Below, piece by piece: positions 34,981 through 45,850 of a stretch of DNA of 64,000 nt (positions are counted from its first letter, which is position 1; each line of letters opens with the position of its first letter). The stretch is from Cylicocyclus nassatus (taxonomy: Eukaryota > Nematoda > Chromadorea > Rhabditida > Strongylidae), in assembly GCA_958299035.1 (NCBI GenBank), contig CATQJL010000112.1, positions 70,091,117 through 70,155,116 of the forward strand, in the 5' to 3' direction. The translations under genes were made by a program, and so were the position numbers. The notes below the pieces were generated by a model, which did no database searches, was not told the DNA's origin, and worked only from the letters and a program-made list of their open reading frames with translations.

Positions 34981-36559
34981 GCTCGTATGACCTGACCTCA
35001 TATCAAAACCCACAGAGGTATTGGTATGGCGCCAGTTCATTGGTGATGGCCATACCTTCAATAGTCAAGAGAAAGAACCCAGAAAGTGATAGTTATTTGG
35101 GTTCCTAGCCCTCATAAAAAGTGAAGGTTGTTTCGGAAATATAAATGGAAATTTAGAGATATGAATTAAACCAGGAAACTCGAAAAATTCATATAAAGCA
35201 GAGTTTAGCACACCACCAAATTTGAAAACTTGACTTGGCGGTTTCCTACGCACAGTTTCCTTCTCAGGATTGCCGGTAAAACTGGGTGGCTACAAGAACA
35301 AAGTTCTTTTCCAATTGAAAAACGCTGTTTAGACGTGGCGGTAGTTGGGAGACCGAAAGAAGGAAAACTTGTCAACAACTGAATTGAACATGTCAAACAT
35401 GTCTGAAAAGTTATGTTGCACATCGACGCTAATCTGTTTCTGATGCGTCCTTTGAATTTTCACCCCCGCATAGTCGTTTCGTATCCTGCGACGTTGTCTG
35501 GATTTTTCTGCTCATCATTCTGAGCAAGTTTCGTCCAAAGTGGAGAAAATCCGTTGGGAAAGCACAGAAAGAAAACAAGTTGAAGAAAAACGCACTTTTC
35601 AGTAATTTTTGCAAGAAACTGGCACAAGCAAAGAAGAAAGTTCGGCGACGTTGTCTACATCACAGACAGAAACAAGACCTATAATCCAATACACAAAAAA
35701 AACCGACTGAAAAGAGTTAAATTATGGGGAAAACAAGAGGTTTTCGAAAGGCCGTTTTTTTCCGGATTTTCGTTTAAGTCATAGAAGGGAGTCTTGCGAC
35801 ATTGTCAGCGTGAAAGTAGAGATCAAGAGCTTTAATATGATATATAGAATGTCGTAATTGGGCTCGGAACAAGGAAAAAAAGGGTACCGAAGCCAAATGC
35901 CCGCGCCCCGGTTTGAGGTAGCGCGCAACGCGCGGGGACGCAGACGAGCAGAGAAGAAAGACCAGAGCCGACGAGGCATGTGGCTCTGGTCAATGACCTC
36001 TGCGGGGTCATAACGAAACCCTATATCATTATATATCGTTGTGGTCCTCATGAGACGGCCAGGAGCACTGATAACGTCGCGAGTTTTGAAAATCACTCCA
36101 TAACGACATAGACCAGTATTTATGTGGCGACCCTCTGCGCAAAATTTGAGCGCAGTTTTTCGTGTTTATTGAACTCCAGCGGCTTTCGTGAACTTCCAAC
36201 GCTCAATCGCAGTCTCGAGAAAGGTTAACTGAGAAATGTTGTCCTAGTTCCTAATTGAGTTTCTGAATAAAAACCTTCTTTTCAGCAAAAAAAGGCCATA
36301 AAAAGGCGATCCTTTGGTTTTTTGAGCTTTTTTTTGGATGTCACTACTATATTTGCCTCATTCATATTTATCCCTGTATGATGTCGTTAGTTACGCCATT
36401 GATAGCCGGGGCTTTGCCCCGGAGACTTCTGTACTTCTCTCCAGGTGAAGGTTGGGTTCTATCATGACGCTCAAAGTAAAGGTTACCAGAGTACATGGCT
36501 CTAATTTTCTAACTCTCTAGGAATTTCGAGCCAACTTTATCCGCCCAAGCGTATGGTCA
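34981..36559. other. No recognised gene
   Basis: Only short open frames. 35,880-36,000 is locally GC-rich (GCGCGCAACGCGCGGGG) without an evident repeat or product. Confidence 0.4.
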
Positions 36560-36584
36560 CCAGAACGGCCTCTACCGGCGCCAT

Positions 36585-36901
36585 GTTATTGACTAGTGAT
36601 CAGTGTGATAGCCTCATAACTTGATACAGGTGTAGGTTCAAATCCTTTTGTGTTTTTATTCTGCAATACCTCAATTAAAGTTGTTTGAGATTCACTCGAA
36701 TTATGGTCATTGGATACATTTTAACGCAAATAGTAAATATCCAAATTTCCACATTTTGTGAAGAGTAAGGGCGTTCAGTTAGCTCGAAAATGCGAAAGAA
36801 GGTTTACTGAGGCAACGCAAAACTGAAAAACACAAAAGGTTTCGAACCTACACCTGCATCAACTCATGAGCCTATCGCGCTAACCGCTAGACTACACCGC
36901 A
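36585..36901. repeat. Inverted pair of tRNA-like (Pol III box) sequences
   Basis: On the minus strand 36,839-36,901 carries an A-box-like TAGTCTAGCGG (36,884-36,894) and a B-box GGTTCGAAACC (36,839-36,849) at tRNA-like spacing. On the plus strand 36,600-36,655 is a diverged copy (CAGGTGTAGGTTCAAATCC). The acceptor and anticodon stems do not pair, so neither is a functional tRNA. It fits tRNA-derived SINE heads or a tRNA pseudogene captured in a foldback. Confidence 0.5.
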
Positions 36902-37485
36902 TCGCAACTGTCGCCGCTTTGAGCGTATTTCAGTGGACAGACAAAGCCCGCACAATCTTTTACAACATCTTTGAAGCGATTAGCAGAAACGGAAGCCAGA
37001 TTCGGAATCAGCGTTCCAAGACAAGTGTGATGATGTACAACTCATCTCAAAAAGCCACGAACACCGAGTATCGTTTCCTTGTAAGATATTTGGATTGTTT
37101 GAAGGAAGGTTGAAGACACCGGCCACCTAGATTCTCGGTTTCATGTTTTTGTCGTTCCGGAACCTCCGCATTTTCCTGATTCCGAATATCAAATCGAGAA
37201 TCCGCGAAAACCCCGACGAACTCCGTTTTGGGGAAGCCACGGGAGACTTGTGCGGAACGGCGATTGGTTGGGCGCGCTCAAATGGGCGGGACGAACGTCA
37301 CGCGCCCACTCAAAATAGAGAAGTCAACGTGGCAAATCCGTCATCCAAAGAAACTTTTGAAGCAGTTTTCTCACATGAAAAGCAACTTCTGGTAGCGCGA
37401 GTTGGGCAAGTTTACAGCTGGGGGCCACACTACTGTTAGGCATCAAAATCTCATCGACCGAATTTTGAGTGAACGGTACCTTTAA

Positions 37486-37885
37486 GGGGTGTGGCACAGC
37501 CTTTGTAAAGGTGTGGCAGCCACAGCTTTTTTGGGGTTGTGCCACACCCCATCAACTTACCTTCAAAGAGACTATCAGAGAACAGGTTATATACAGTTCG
37601 ATAGTCAAAATTCCACAGTTTTTGTGAAAGTAATTGGAGCCAAATTCGTCTTCTTTCTTTTGAGCAATAGTTGCTGGAAGCACAACCACTGCGAGCAGAA
37701 ATTGGGACAAACGAAATTTTGGCTGTCTTCTAATTCCATAGTTTAATGGTTATTTGAAGCAGGTTAGGGTATAAGCGAACATAGTGTAGTACTCTGTTTT
37801 GAGTAGAGGTAGCTAATTCACTTTTGCAATATAGTTAACCATGTTGAAAAAAAAACGGCCATTTCACTTGGGTGGCTCAGTATTA
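37486..37885 (+). repeat. Dispersed repeat family R, copy 2
   Basis: Begins with hairpin GGGGTGTGGCACA...TGTGCCACACCCC (13-bp perfect stem). It continues with CAACTTACCTTCAAAGAG, AATAGTTGCTGGAAGCACAACCA and ACGAAATTTTGGCTG, and ends CACTTGGGTGGCTCAG. It aligns with copies at 28,690 and 43,900. Confidence 0.68.
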
Positions 37886-37976
37886 CGAAATCTTAATGCG
37901 CTAAAATTTGGCCCAGGGATTATTTGACATAAAAATTACGAATATATTGCCAATTATGTTTGGTGGAGCTTTTACG

Positions 37977-39659
37977 CAGAGGTGCGATAGGGGGAGCCGG
38001 GTCCCGCAAAAGTGAAGGTGGTTTCAGCTACCACTGGCCGGCCAAAAGTGAAGGTGGTAGTGTCGGACACTCACCTCCCAAAAACGTCGACGGGGGGGGG
38101 GGGGGGGGGGGGGGGAGGTGCGGGGGGAGGATAGAACGGACGAACGGAGCTATCTTTCTAGGTCTAACGTCGACCCAACGGCCCTCTTTAGGGCCACAGA
38201 TACGATGAATATTAAAAATATCTTTAAATTTTATTTATAAAAATTTAAAATAGACGTGTTTAGTAAATGGTGTATTTGGAAGTAGAACTTTGTTGGACTG
38301 TACGGATTTTATTAAGCAAATTTTGTTATAACGTACAGCGAAGAAAGTAGATCGATCCAGGCAGTAACGGCCGAGAATCAGAATTTCGAATAAATAAATA
38401 GTGAAAAATCATGCAAAATTTCCACTGTTATAAATCTGTTGTTTGAAGTTGTCAGCAGTTGCGACTTCATAGGTTTTAAAGAGTAAATGTTGCTCTATCA
38501 GCTAGTGAAGGAATCTGGTCGATTTAAGAGATAGTCGTTGAAAACCAGAGTTCTAAAACTTTGCGCCATTTTTGCGTGTTTTTTGACTGTTGAGAGTTAA
38601 ACTCTTATAAATCTTGAATGTGGAAGTGTATGATGTTGCGACTTCATAGGTTTTATAGAGTAAGGTTTGCCTTATCAGAATATGTCTTGTCCGTTCCGAT
38701 CCATTGAAACACCTCCGCGATCCAGAGTCATGAAAAAGCAGGTAAAAAAGAGCTTTTTGAATTTCAACAGCTCATAACTTCTTCAGGATTGCACGAATCA
38801 TGTTGCGACTTCATAGGTTAGATTCTTCTCGTCAAGAGCTTTCAGATGATATATAATATGTGGGGGTTTCGCGCCTCTTACGGCATATGCCCGGGGGGGG
38901 GGGAGACTTTTTAGGCCAAAGTCTCCCCCGGCAGCCTCCAGCCAATACATTAAAATGGGCGAGGGGGAGACTTTGGCCTAAAAAGTCTCCCCCCCCCGGT
39001 CATAATTCGCAGGAGGCTCTAAACCCCCACATATTATATATCATCTGAAAGCCCTTGATGAGAGGAATCTAACCTATGAAGTCGCAACATCATACACTTC
39101 CACATTCAAGATTTATAAGAGTTTAACTCTCAACAGTCAAAAAACACGCAAAAATGGCGTAAAGTTTTAGAACTCTGGTTTCCAACGACTATCTCTTAAA
39201 TCAACTCGATTCCTTCACTAGCTGATAGACCAACATCTACTCTTCAAAACCTATGAAGTCGCAACTGCTGACATCTTCAAACAACAGATTTATAACAGTG
39301 GAAATTTCGCATGATTTTTCACTATTTAAATATTCAAAATTCTGGTTCTCCGCCGTTACTGCCTGGATCGACCTACTTCCTTCGCTATACGTTATAACAT
39401 AATTTGCTTAATAAAATCCGTACAGTTTTGCTAAGCTTTACTTCCAAATACACCATTTACTAAAAACCTTTATTTCAAATATATATGCCGCCGTATACAT
39501 AAATATATGCTTTCAATAATCTTTTTTGCGTTTGTTTTGCTTATTTTCCTTCTTTGTCGTCCAGCGAAAAATTTTTCATTCCAAAAGTGAAGGTGGTCAC
39601 CCCGTACCAGCTCAAAAGTGAAGGTAGGGGGAGACTTGGCTCCCCCTATCGCACCTCTG
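37977..39659. mobile_element. hAT-type foldback element, 1,683 bp, perfect 8-bp TSD
   Basis: Termini CAGAGGTGCGATAGGGGG and its complement are typical hAT ends. CTTTTACG flanks both sides exactly (37,969-37,976 and 39,660-39,667), the 8-bp hAT duplication. Subterminal repeats CAAAAGTGAAGGTGG occur twice per end. Long arms (about 38,216-38,870 and 39,028-39,480) are inverted copies around a G/C-rich palindromic centre. No transposase. The right arm lacks 167 bp present in the left. A 24-G run (38,092-38,115) may be an assembly or sequencing weak spot. A lone matching end lies at 56,424-56,444. Confidence 0.93.
38893..38997. repeat. Nested palindrome at the hAT foldback centre
   Basis: 38,893-38,929 and 38,963-38,997 are inverted copies, and each arm is itself a hairpin: GGGGGAGACTTT-TTAGGCC-AAAGTCTCCCCC. 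Such DNA could fold as a multi-arm cruciform. GGGGGAGAC also recurs at the element's right end (39,627). Confidence 0.88.
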
Positions 39660-40147
39660 CTTTTACGTCATGCTTACGGTAGACAAAAGAATTGCAGGGG
39701 AGGGGTATTGAGACAGAACTTAAGGGGAGGCGTATTCTGCGGTTGTGTGCCACACCCCTGCAAGAGCATGCTCAAAACCCCTACCGTAATCCTACAGTAA
39801 GGAAGAGCGAACGGTGGTTCGCTTTTTACCGTAGATCTTTGAACCCAGCTCTACAAAATAGCGCAAAAAACCTTTTTCAAAGTCTTCATGACTAGGACGT
39901 CTAACAATCAAACAGCAAGCACATTTTTGCGACATGTATAGTTGAATTCTACGAACCTGCAAGCAGAACCATGAAACTAAAAAGTAGTGTGGCACACGGA
40001 TGTGACACGCCGTCAGATGAAACCCCACACCCGCCCGAAGTCTCCGTAAGACCCCATTATCGTTTACCTACTACAGGCAAAACAGAAAGCTTTACCAAGC
40101 CTACTGAGTTAAATATTAGTAATTATTATGCCAAGTAATCCTCTTAA

Positions 40148-40611
40148 AGGCAGTGTCCGGGCAAAAACTCGATTTGAGATTTTTTGCTTATACGGGCCTA
40201 TTCGCCATGCTGAATCCGAAAATCCACATTGGAAAGCGCGAAAACGGCGAAAAAGAGCTCTAACAGAGGAGAAAAATCAGCAGGTGGGCGGGGCTTTCCC
40301 CACTGCGATTTTACGCTCCCACCCCCCCCCCCCCCCCGGAGCGATTTTCTCGATTCCGCTAGTCGTGCTAACATCGCTACCGGTAAAGTGCGAATGATTG
40401 ACTTGAAACCGGAAGCGAGAAGGTCGCTCCGGAAGCCGGGAACGTGAATTCGCAGTGAGGAGGACCCCGCCCACCTGCTCATTTCCCTCCTGCGTTAGAG
40501 CCGTTTTTCGCCATTTTCGCGCTCCACAATGTGCATTTTCGGATTCAGCGTAGCGAATAGGCCCAAGTAAGCACAAAATCTCAAAATCGAGTTTTTGCCC
40601 TTACACTGCCT
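40148..40611. mobile_element. piggyBac-like palindromic MITE, TTAA target, 464 bp
   Basis: The ends AGGCAGTGTCCGGGC and the complement of AGGCAGTGTAAGGGC are flanked by TTAA on both sides (40,144-40,147 and 40,612-40,615). Arms of about 200 bp match (AAAAACTCGATTTGAGATTTT; CATGCTGAATCCGAAAAT). A 16-C run (40,322-40,337) near the centre breaks symmetry. No transposase. Confidence 0.87.
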
Positions 40612-40644
40612 TTAAGCCCAAATTATAGCAATTTTGAAGTTCCA

Positions 40645-40870
40645 AATATAGAATCACTCAAGTGAAATGAGCATATGGTCAACTTTGTTTCAAGGATGAG
40701 TTGGCTATCTTGTTTGCACTCAACACAAAGCATTACTCCGTTTTTGCTTAGATAAAGTAACGCCAACCTATGATTAGGAGAAAGCCAAAGATTATTTCTC
40801 CCATTTACCACTTTGTTGTATTTCCAGCAACTGTTCTCTAGACCAAAGAAGACGAATCGGTTCAAACTAC
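40645..40870 (-). repeat. Dispersed repeat family R, inverted copy
   Basis: In complement it carries AACAGTTGCTGGAAATACAAC and the TCACTTGAGTGATTC end, aligning loosely with 37,640-37,880. Confidence 0.45.
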
Positions 40871-40909
40871 CGCTATGAAAAGTACGGAATTTAGGCCACC
40901 AATTACGTA

Positions 40910-41530
40910 CAAGGTGTTCCAAACACTGTTTGATCGCTAATAACTATCTTGCTTCCAAGTCTTTCACCGAGCTTGAGGTACCATTCTGTAAAGCGAGGTT
41001 CAACTTAGATTCAAGCATGAAAAGAATTCCCAATTTTTCTTCGTTACCTTAGGATCACGGTTTAGTCTTTAAGCATTTAACGCTACTATGAAATAAGCCT
41101 TTTGATGAAAAAGTTCCAAAAAATCCAGAGCAAGTTTAGGCTTGCTGATTTTACTACATAACTTTTTAGCAGTTTCTCGAGGTTTTTCAATGGTGTAATC
41201 ACACTGCTGTCCGAAATGACTTATGGAAGAAGCACTACAGTGAATTGCAACTTTCATATTTGAGATCAGCGACTTGAATTAATCCAGTACAACAAGAGTT
41301 TCTGGCTTGTTTGCTTTTCCTTCTTATGAAAAAATCACTTTCAATTCCCAAAATCTTCCTCGAAGTTCCTACCGTAATCCAACAGTAATGAAAAGTAATT
41401 GATGATTCGATCCATACTGATAAGTCTAAGTTGAATCTCGCTTTAAAAAGTGGTACCTCAAGCTGGCGAAAAACAGGAAAGCAAGAGAGTTACTAGTGAT
41501 CAAAAGCGTTCAAATTTTTGGGACACCCTG
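40910..41530. mobile_element. Tc1/mariner-type MITE, 621 bp
   Basis: Ends CAAGGTGTTCCAAACACTGT (left) and, in complement, CAGGGTGTCCCAAAAATTTG (right), flanked by TA (40,908-40,909 and 41,531-41,532). About 130 bp align as inverted arms, including GCTTGAGGTACCA. No coding content. Confidence 0.82.
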
Positions 41531-41814
41531 TATATCCAGCCACTCTCTGCCACCACGTGGCAGGTTCGGCTGGTTTGGTTTCTTACTCTATATCGCAGAA
41601 ATGTGAAAATTTGCGAAGAATTTGCCATTTTCTACGAATTGATTCAATCTGTAAATTGCTAATAAGAAAAACTGAGGGCATTTTTTGCCTTCATCAGTTT
41701 ATTTTGTTTCGACAACCTTCTAAGCTTCTAAGCAGCTTCTAAGCAACCACATTCTAAGCAACGGATACTACGCAAACTGCAGAAAATCAATTAACTGAAG
41801 GTTCAATAACGTTT

Positions 41815-43190
41815 TGGACAAAGCGACTTATTAACACACGCCCCGACCTAGTGGTCATGTGTGCGAATTCTGGTTTAGATTCATGACTCCTTCTATCCTT
41901 TTGGGCGAGCATAAAAGCTTTTTTGTGCAAACAAACTGCAAACTATAAATTAATAAATCGATAAAACCTTTGTGTATATCCAGGAGAAAATGTCTTATTG
42001 ACACACTTACCACCTCATTCTATGTCTGTCAAATTTGACTTATTCTATGGCTCCTTCTACTCCTTTTTGACTGGGGAAAAAAATTTTCTTAGCAAAAAAT
42101 GCGAAAAATCAAATGTCGATGGAGGCAATTGATAGGTTCTGAGCAATGTGGCATAATAACACACGCCACCTTATGCATTATGTCAAATTTGGTTTAAATT
42201 TTTATTTCTTAGATTACTTATTTTATCATTCTTTAGCAAAGATACAAAAGTAAGCAATTAATGAATAAGTATTGATTGACTGTCAGTGTTAATTTGGTGG
42301 TCATGATCTAACAGATAAACACACTATTTTGATTGCTAGTGAGCTAACGAGGGAATCGTCAGAAGTCGAAGTGGCCAATCCAAACAAGCTGTACACCATT
42401 CAATGCAGCATAGAATGCTGATTTCAAATCTGTCTTCCATATCTTGAGAGCGCCTTTGTAGGCGAAGTTATGAGCAGCTTTACTGCAAAAAAATCGTACA
42501 CATATATTGCGAAATTAGGCACATTATTGCTCTTTTAGCTCACCTTCAAATATGGGGCATATAAAGTGACCTAGGTGCATGTTTTGATCCAACAATGAGC
42601 CGAGAATGGCTTTGTATGGCCAAATTTACACTTAACATGAGCAAATTCTTAGCGAAATAATGTCCTTTCACGGCTTATTAAGGAAGACAGATTTAGAGTC
42701 AGCGTTTTATGCTGCATCTAATGGTATGCAGATTGCCTGATTTGGCCACTTCGATCTGACCATTCCCCTGTAAGCCGGTCGACAATTGAGAAGATTGATG
42801 CATAGTTCTATATCAGCTATTGAATGTGACATACAAAAAAATCAAAAAATAGGTTAAGAAGATTTACGATTGAAGTTGTAGATATTTTATAAATTAATCA
42901 TGCTTAGCTATCCCTTCCTGCCGGTTTTTACCTCTACAGAGCTTGAAATACAAGTCAATAAATCGTGACCCTTACGGTGAAAAAGCTTAACAACACCCGC
43001 CCCTACTCAAAGTTTATGTATAATTCTTTTCAATATTTTAGGCCAGTCATAACAAAACTGCTAAACAAAAAACGCAAAAATCAATAAATCAACAGCGCCA
43101 TACGATAAATTTGTGAAAAGCTTATGACACCCGCCCGCCCCAAAGTTTATGCACATGCAAAGTTTCATTCAAATTTCTTGCACCATTTCA
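41815..43190. repeat. Degenerate ~170-bp tandem repeats
   Basis: Units recur near 41,830, 42,000, 42,150, 42,980 and 43,125 with TTAACACACGCCCC, CAAATTTGG/AAAGTTTATG, TTTTTGGCCAG-CATAAAA, AACAAACTGCAAAAAATCAATAAATCGA. A family G foldback interrupts them at 42,344-42,774. Confidence 0.6.
42344..42774. mobile_element. Family G foldback element, 431 bp
   Basis: The left arm has AGAAGTCGAAGTGGCCAATC, GTACACCATTCAATGCAGCAT and GAATGCTGATTT. The right arm holds the complements in reverse order, ending TTCCCCTGTAAG. The spacer is short and non-coding. Relatives at 14,870 and 18,899. Confidence 0.78.
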
Positions 43191-43899
43191 GGCTGGTCAT
43201 TAAAAACTCTAATGCCAACTTTGGATTTGACGGAAAATTTCTGAAGGAAAATATTCGCGAAAAAGTCGAAAGCACTCACTTTTTTTGGCATCTCGGCGGG
43301 TTCAAAAATCGGTCATTTTTGAAATTATTTCGTTTTTTTCCGCTGGAAAGTGAGAAAACCCTAGCGCTTTCTACCATCAAATGAACTAGGCCTTCTCTTG
43401 CTGGATAGTGCAAAAGACCTGCAGCCGCCTTTTGCTTCAAAGTTTTATATGGCACGAAAGGGCCGCGACAATCATTTAATTTCGCAATTGAACTTTTCGC
43501 CTCAGAATTCATGGAGAATTTTGTTCAGATAGCATCTTGTAACACAAAGTTTTCTAATCCTTATGCGTATTTTTGAAATTAATCCGGCTATTTCTAATAA
43601 ATTTAGGGCAAAAAGAATGAGAAGCAAAAATTTTGGGATTTAGTCTCTTCTATCTGAAGGCTCAGAACTTTGGAATGAACAGAGATTTACGAAAGAGAAG
43701 GGACGCATAAGAAACTAGAAGAAACGCTCTTTTAGACAGCGTAGAAAGTTTCTTAGAAAGTTGATCACACATCAAATACCAGCTCCTGGAAGAAAAGGTG
43801 AGAAAAACGTGCCTTAATTATGAATCAACCTAAAATTTCTTTGAAATATTTCTGCAAATATATTAAGAATTTTCTTTGGAGTAATGTTAATAGGGGGGG

Positions 43900-44290
43900 G
43901 GGGCAACTTCAGGGAAGTGTGGCTAGCAAATTTTTTCAAGGTTGTTCACACCTGATTAATTTACCTTTGGAATATGCTTTTCATCCAAAGTCGCTGCTCA
44001 AAAACGTGGTAAAGACTAAGTCACTATGGTGTGCTAACCTTGCGTTACTGAATACATTGCGAAGAAGTAAGAAAATCTAAACATTCTACGACTCAAATTG
44101 CTCGGTTTTTAAAGGACTGATTCGAACCCGGTTGTCTTCTTCAAGCCGAGTAATAGTTGCTGAATTCACAACCAATGGGAACATGAGACAAACGAGATTT
44201 TGGCTGGCTCACAATTTCTTAACTTGGTAATTATTTAGAGTATTTTTTATGTGGGCAAAGACTTTGTGTTGATTTAGAAAAATTAGCACC
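43900..44290 (+). repeat. Dispersed repeat family R, copy 3
   Basis: Degraded hairpin start (GTGTGGCTAGC ... GTTGTTCACACCTG), then ATTTACCTTTGGAAT, TAATAGTTGCTGAATTCACAACC and ACGAGATTTTGGCTGGCTC. Confidence 0.55.
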
Positions 44291-44875
44291 CTTACGAAAA
44301 ATTACTCGTTTTGCTTGGTAGTGCTGACTGTTGCTTTCTCTATGTATACGATGTAGGTCAATACCACACTGTGCTTTTATTTTGCACAATGTTCTTATCT
44401 AACTTTACTTAAACATATCATGTTACTTACCTCAGTACCACCTCGGTTACTACCCCTTCCCATCCATAAGTATTCCTATTATACTTTAATGTAGATATTG
44501 AAAAGGAGCGGGAAGTGTACGCTTCGCGTTTACGTTCATTAATCATAGTCATTTTTCTCACCTTATTATCAATGAAAACTTTCCAAGCTTGTACTGTTTC
44601 TAACCCAGTGCTAAGATTTTGTAATAAAAAAAAGAGTGACTGGAAGGTCAAAATTTTCAATAAATTCTAACTTTCGACTCGTGGATATCACCATTTTTTC
44701 TGATGTCCAAAAATCATTTTTTCTTATCAGATAACTGCTTGGTAGTGTTGACTTAGATATCAGTATAACTTTGGAAATGACCGTTGACCGCAAAGGATTA
44801 TCAAGTGATCATACAAAAAGCTGGGAAATGCGCTTTGTACAACTTATGTTCATCATGTTTATTGCGAAGGTACTA

Positions 44876-45758
44876 CAAGGTGGCCGAAAAGTATGGGCGT
44901 CACATTTTTTGTTCAAAGATATTTCATAGTTAATAAAATTCTGTAAGACTATTTTTACATGCCAAAAACACAGGCATCTTAGTGTGTTACTCCTGCAAGA
45001 CTGGATTCCTGAGCATGCGCACAGACTTCAGCAGCTTATCTTGCTGATGCGTCAAAAATGCTACTTGAAGAATGTACCCATTGCAAATCCGCTGAAATAA
45101 TCTGATTATTGATGGAATAGATTTCAAGACCTGAGGTTTTGTAGAGAACAGTCCGAGGAATAACACAGTAATGTAACAGCGGAGAGTTCTCCTCTCCAAA
45201 ATAAGACACGGTACTATAATTATGGTGTTAACTGAACGCGCCGCAGCGCCTCTCAAGAGAAAGTAGAACTTAGAAGACCCGTTTGCATCAGTGGCGTACC
45301 AAGGATCTCGGCCCGGGGGGGGAGACAGAAATTTTTTCTAATGAAGGTGCGTGGCGTCAGCCACGCACTCCGAAAAATTTTTTGGGATACTTCCCAAAAC
45401 TTTCCCGAGTCCCTGACCCCAAAATTCCAGAAAAAGGGGGCGTGGCGGCAGTTTTTTTACAAGGCTAATTTGAATTTTTAAAAATTTTGAAAATTATTTT
45501 AATTATTTACTAAAAATAAGTCCTCTGCACATTTTTAAGACACATTTAAGTAACTTTCAAAAATTTCGCGATCCATTCTCAGGGGGCCCTCCCCCCCCCT
45601 CCCGCCCCCTCCCTCGGTACGCCACTGGTTCGCATGATTTTCACTTATCTCAATATAGAGACTGTCCCTAAACTACAGGCATATTAGCCGCCATGATAAA
45701 TTATTTCAAAAAAAAGATATATTACATGTTGTAACGCCCATACTTATCGGCAACCCTG
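44876..45758. mobile_element. Mariner-type element nested in family F copy 3
   Basis: Ends CAAGGTGGCCGAAAAGTATG (left) and, in complement, CAGGGTTGCCGATAAGTATG (right), with GGGCGT following in both. TA flanks each end (44,874-44,875 and 45,759-45,760). Net of the nested hAT MITE and its TSD it is 536 bp and non-coding. Confidence 0.88.
45289..45627. mobile_element. hAT-type MITE, 339 bp, nested
   Basis: Ends CAGTGGCGTACCAAGG and, in complement, CAGTGGCGTACCGAGG. GTTTGCAT (45,281-45,288) and GTTCGCAT (45,628-45,635) form an 8-bp TSD with one mismatch. GC-rich subterminal G and C runs. No transposase. Confidence 0.9.
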
Positions 45759-45850
45759 TAGATAGGCGGCGTGAATTTTAGACATCTGAAGCTTCAGGAC
45801 ATTAAACTTTTATTCCTGCGATGCTCGGCCCTTAAACCTCATGCTTGACC

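Larger units (their letters stand above)
44440..45850. mobile_element. Foldback family F, copy 3, disrupted
   Basis: Left-arm sequence (AAGTATTCCTATTATACTTTA ... GGGAAGTGTACGC) and a right arm (CATACAAAAAGCTGGGAAATGC; GACATCTGAAGCTTCAGG) match copies 1 and 2. The right arm is split by the TA element at 44,876-45,758, rejoining at GTACTA|GATAGGCGGCGTG. Confidence 0.72.
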
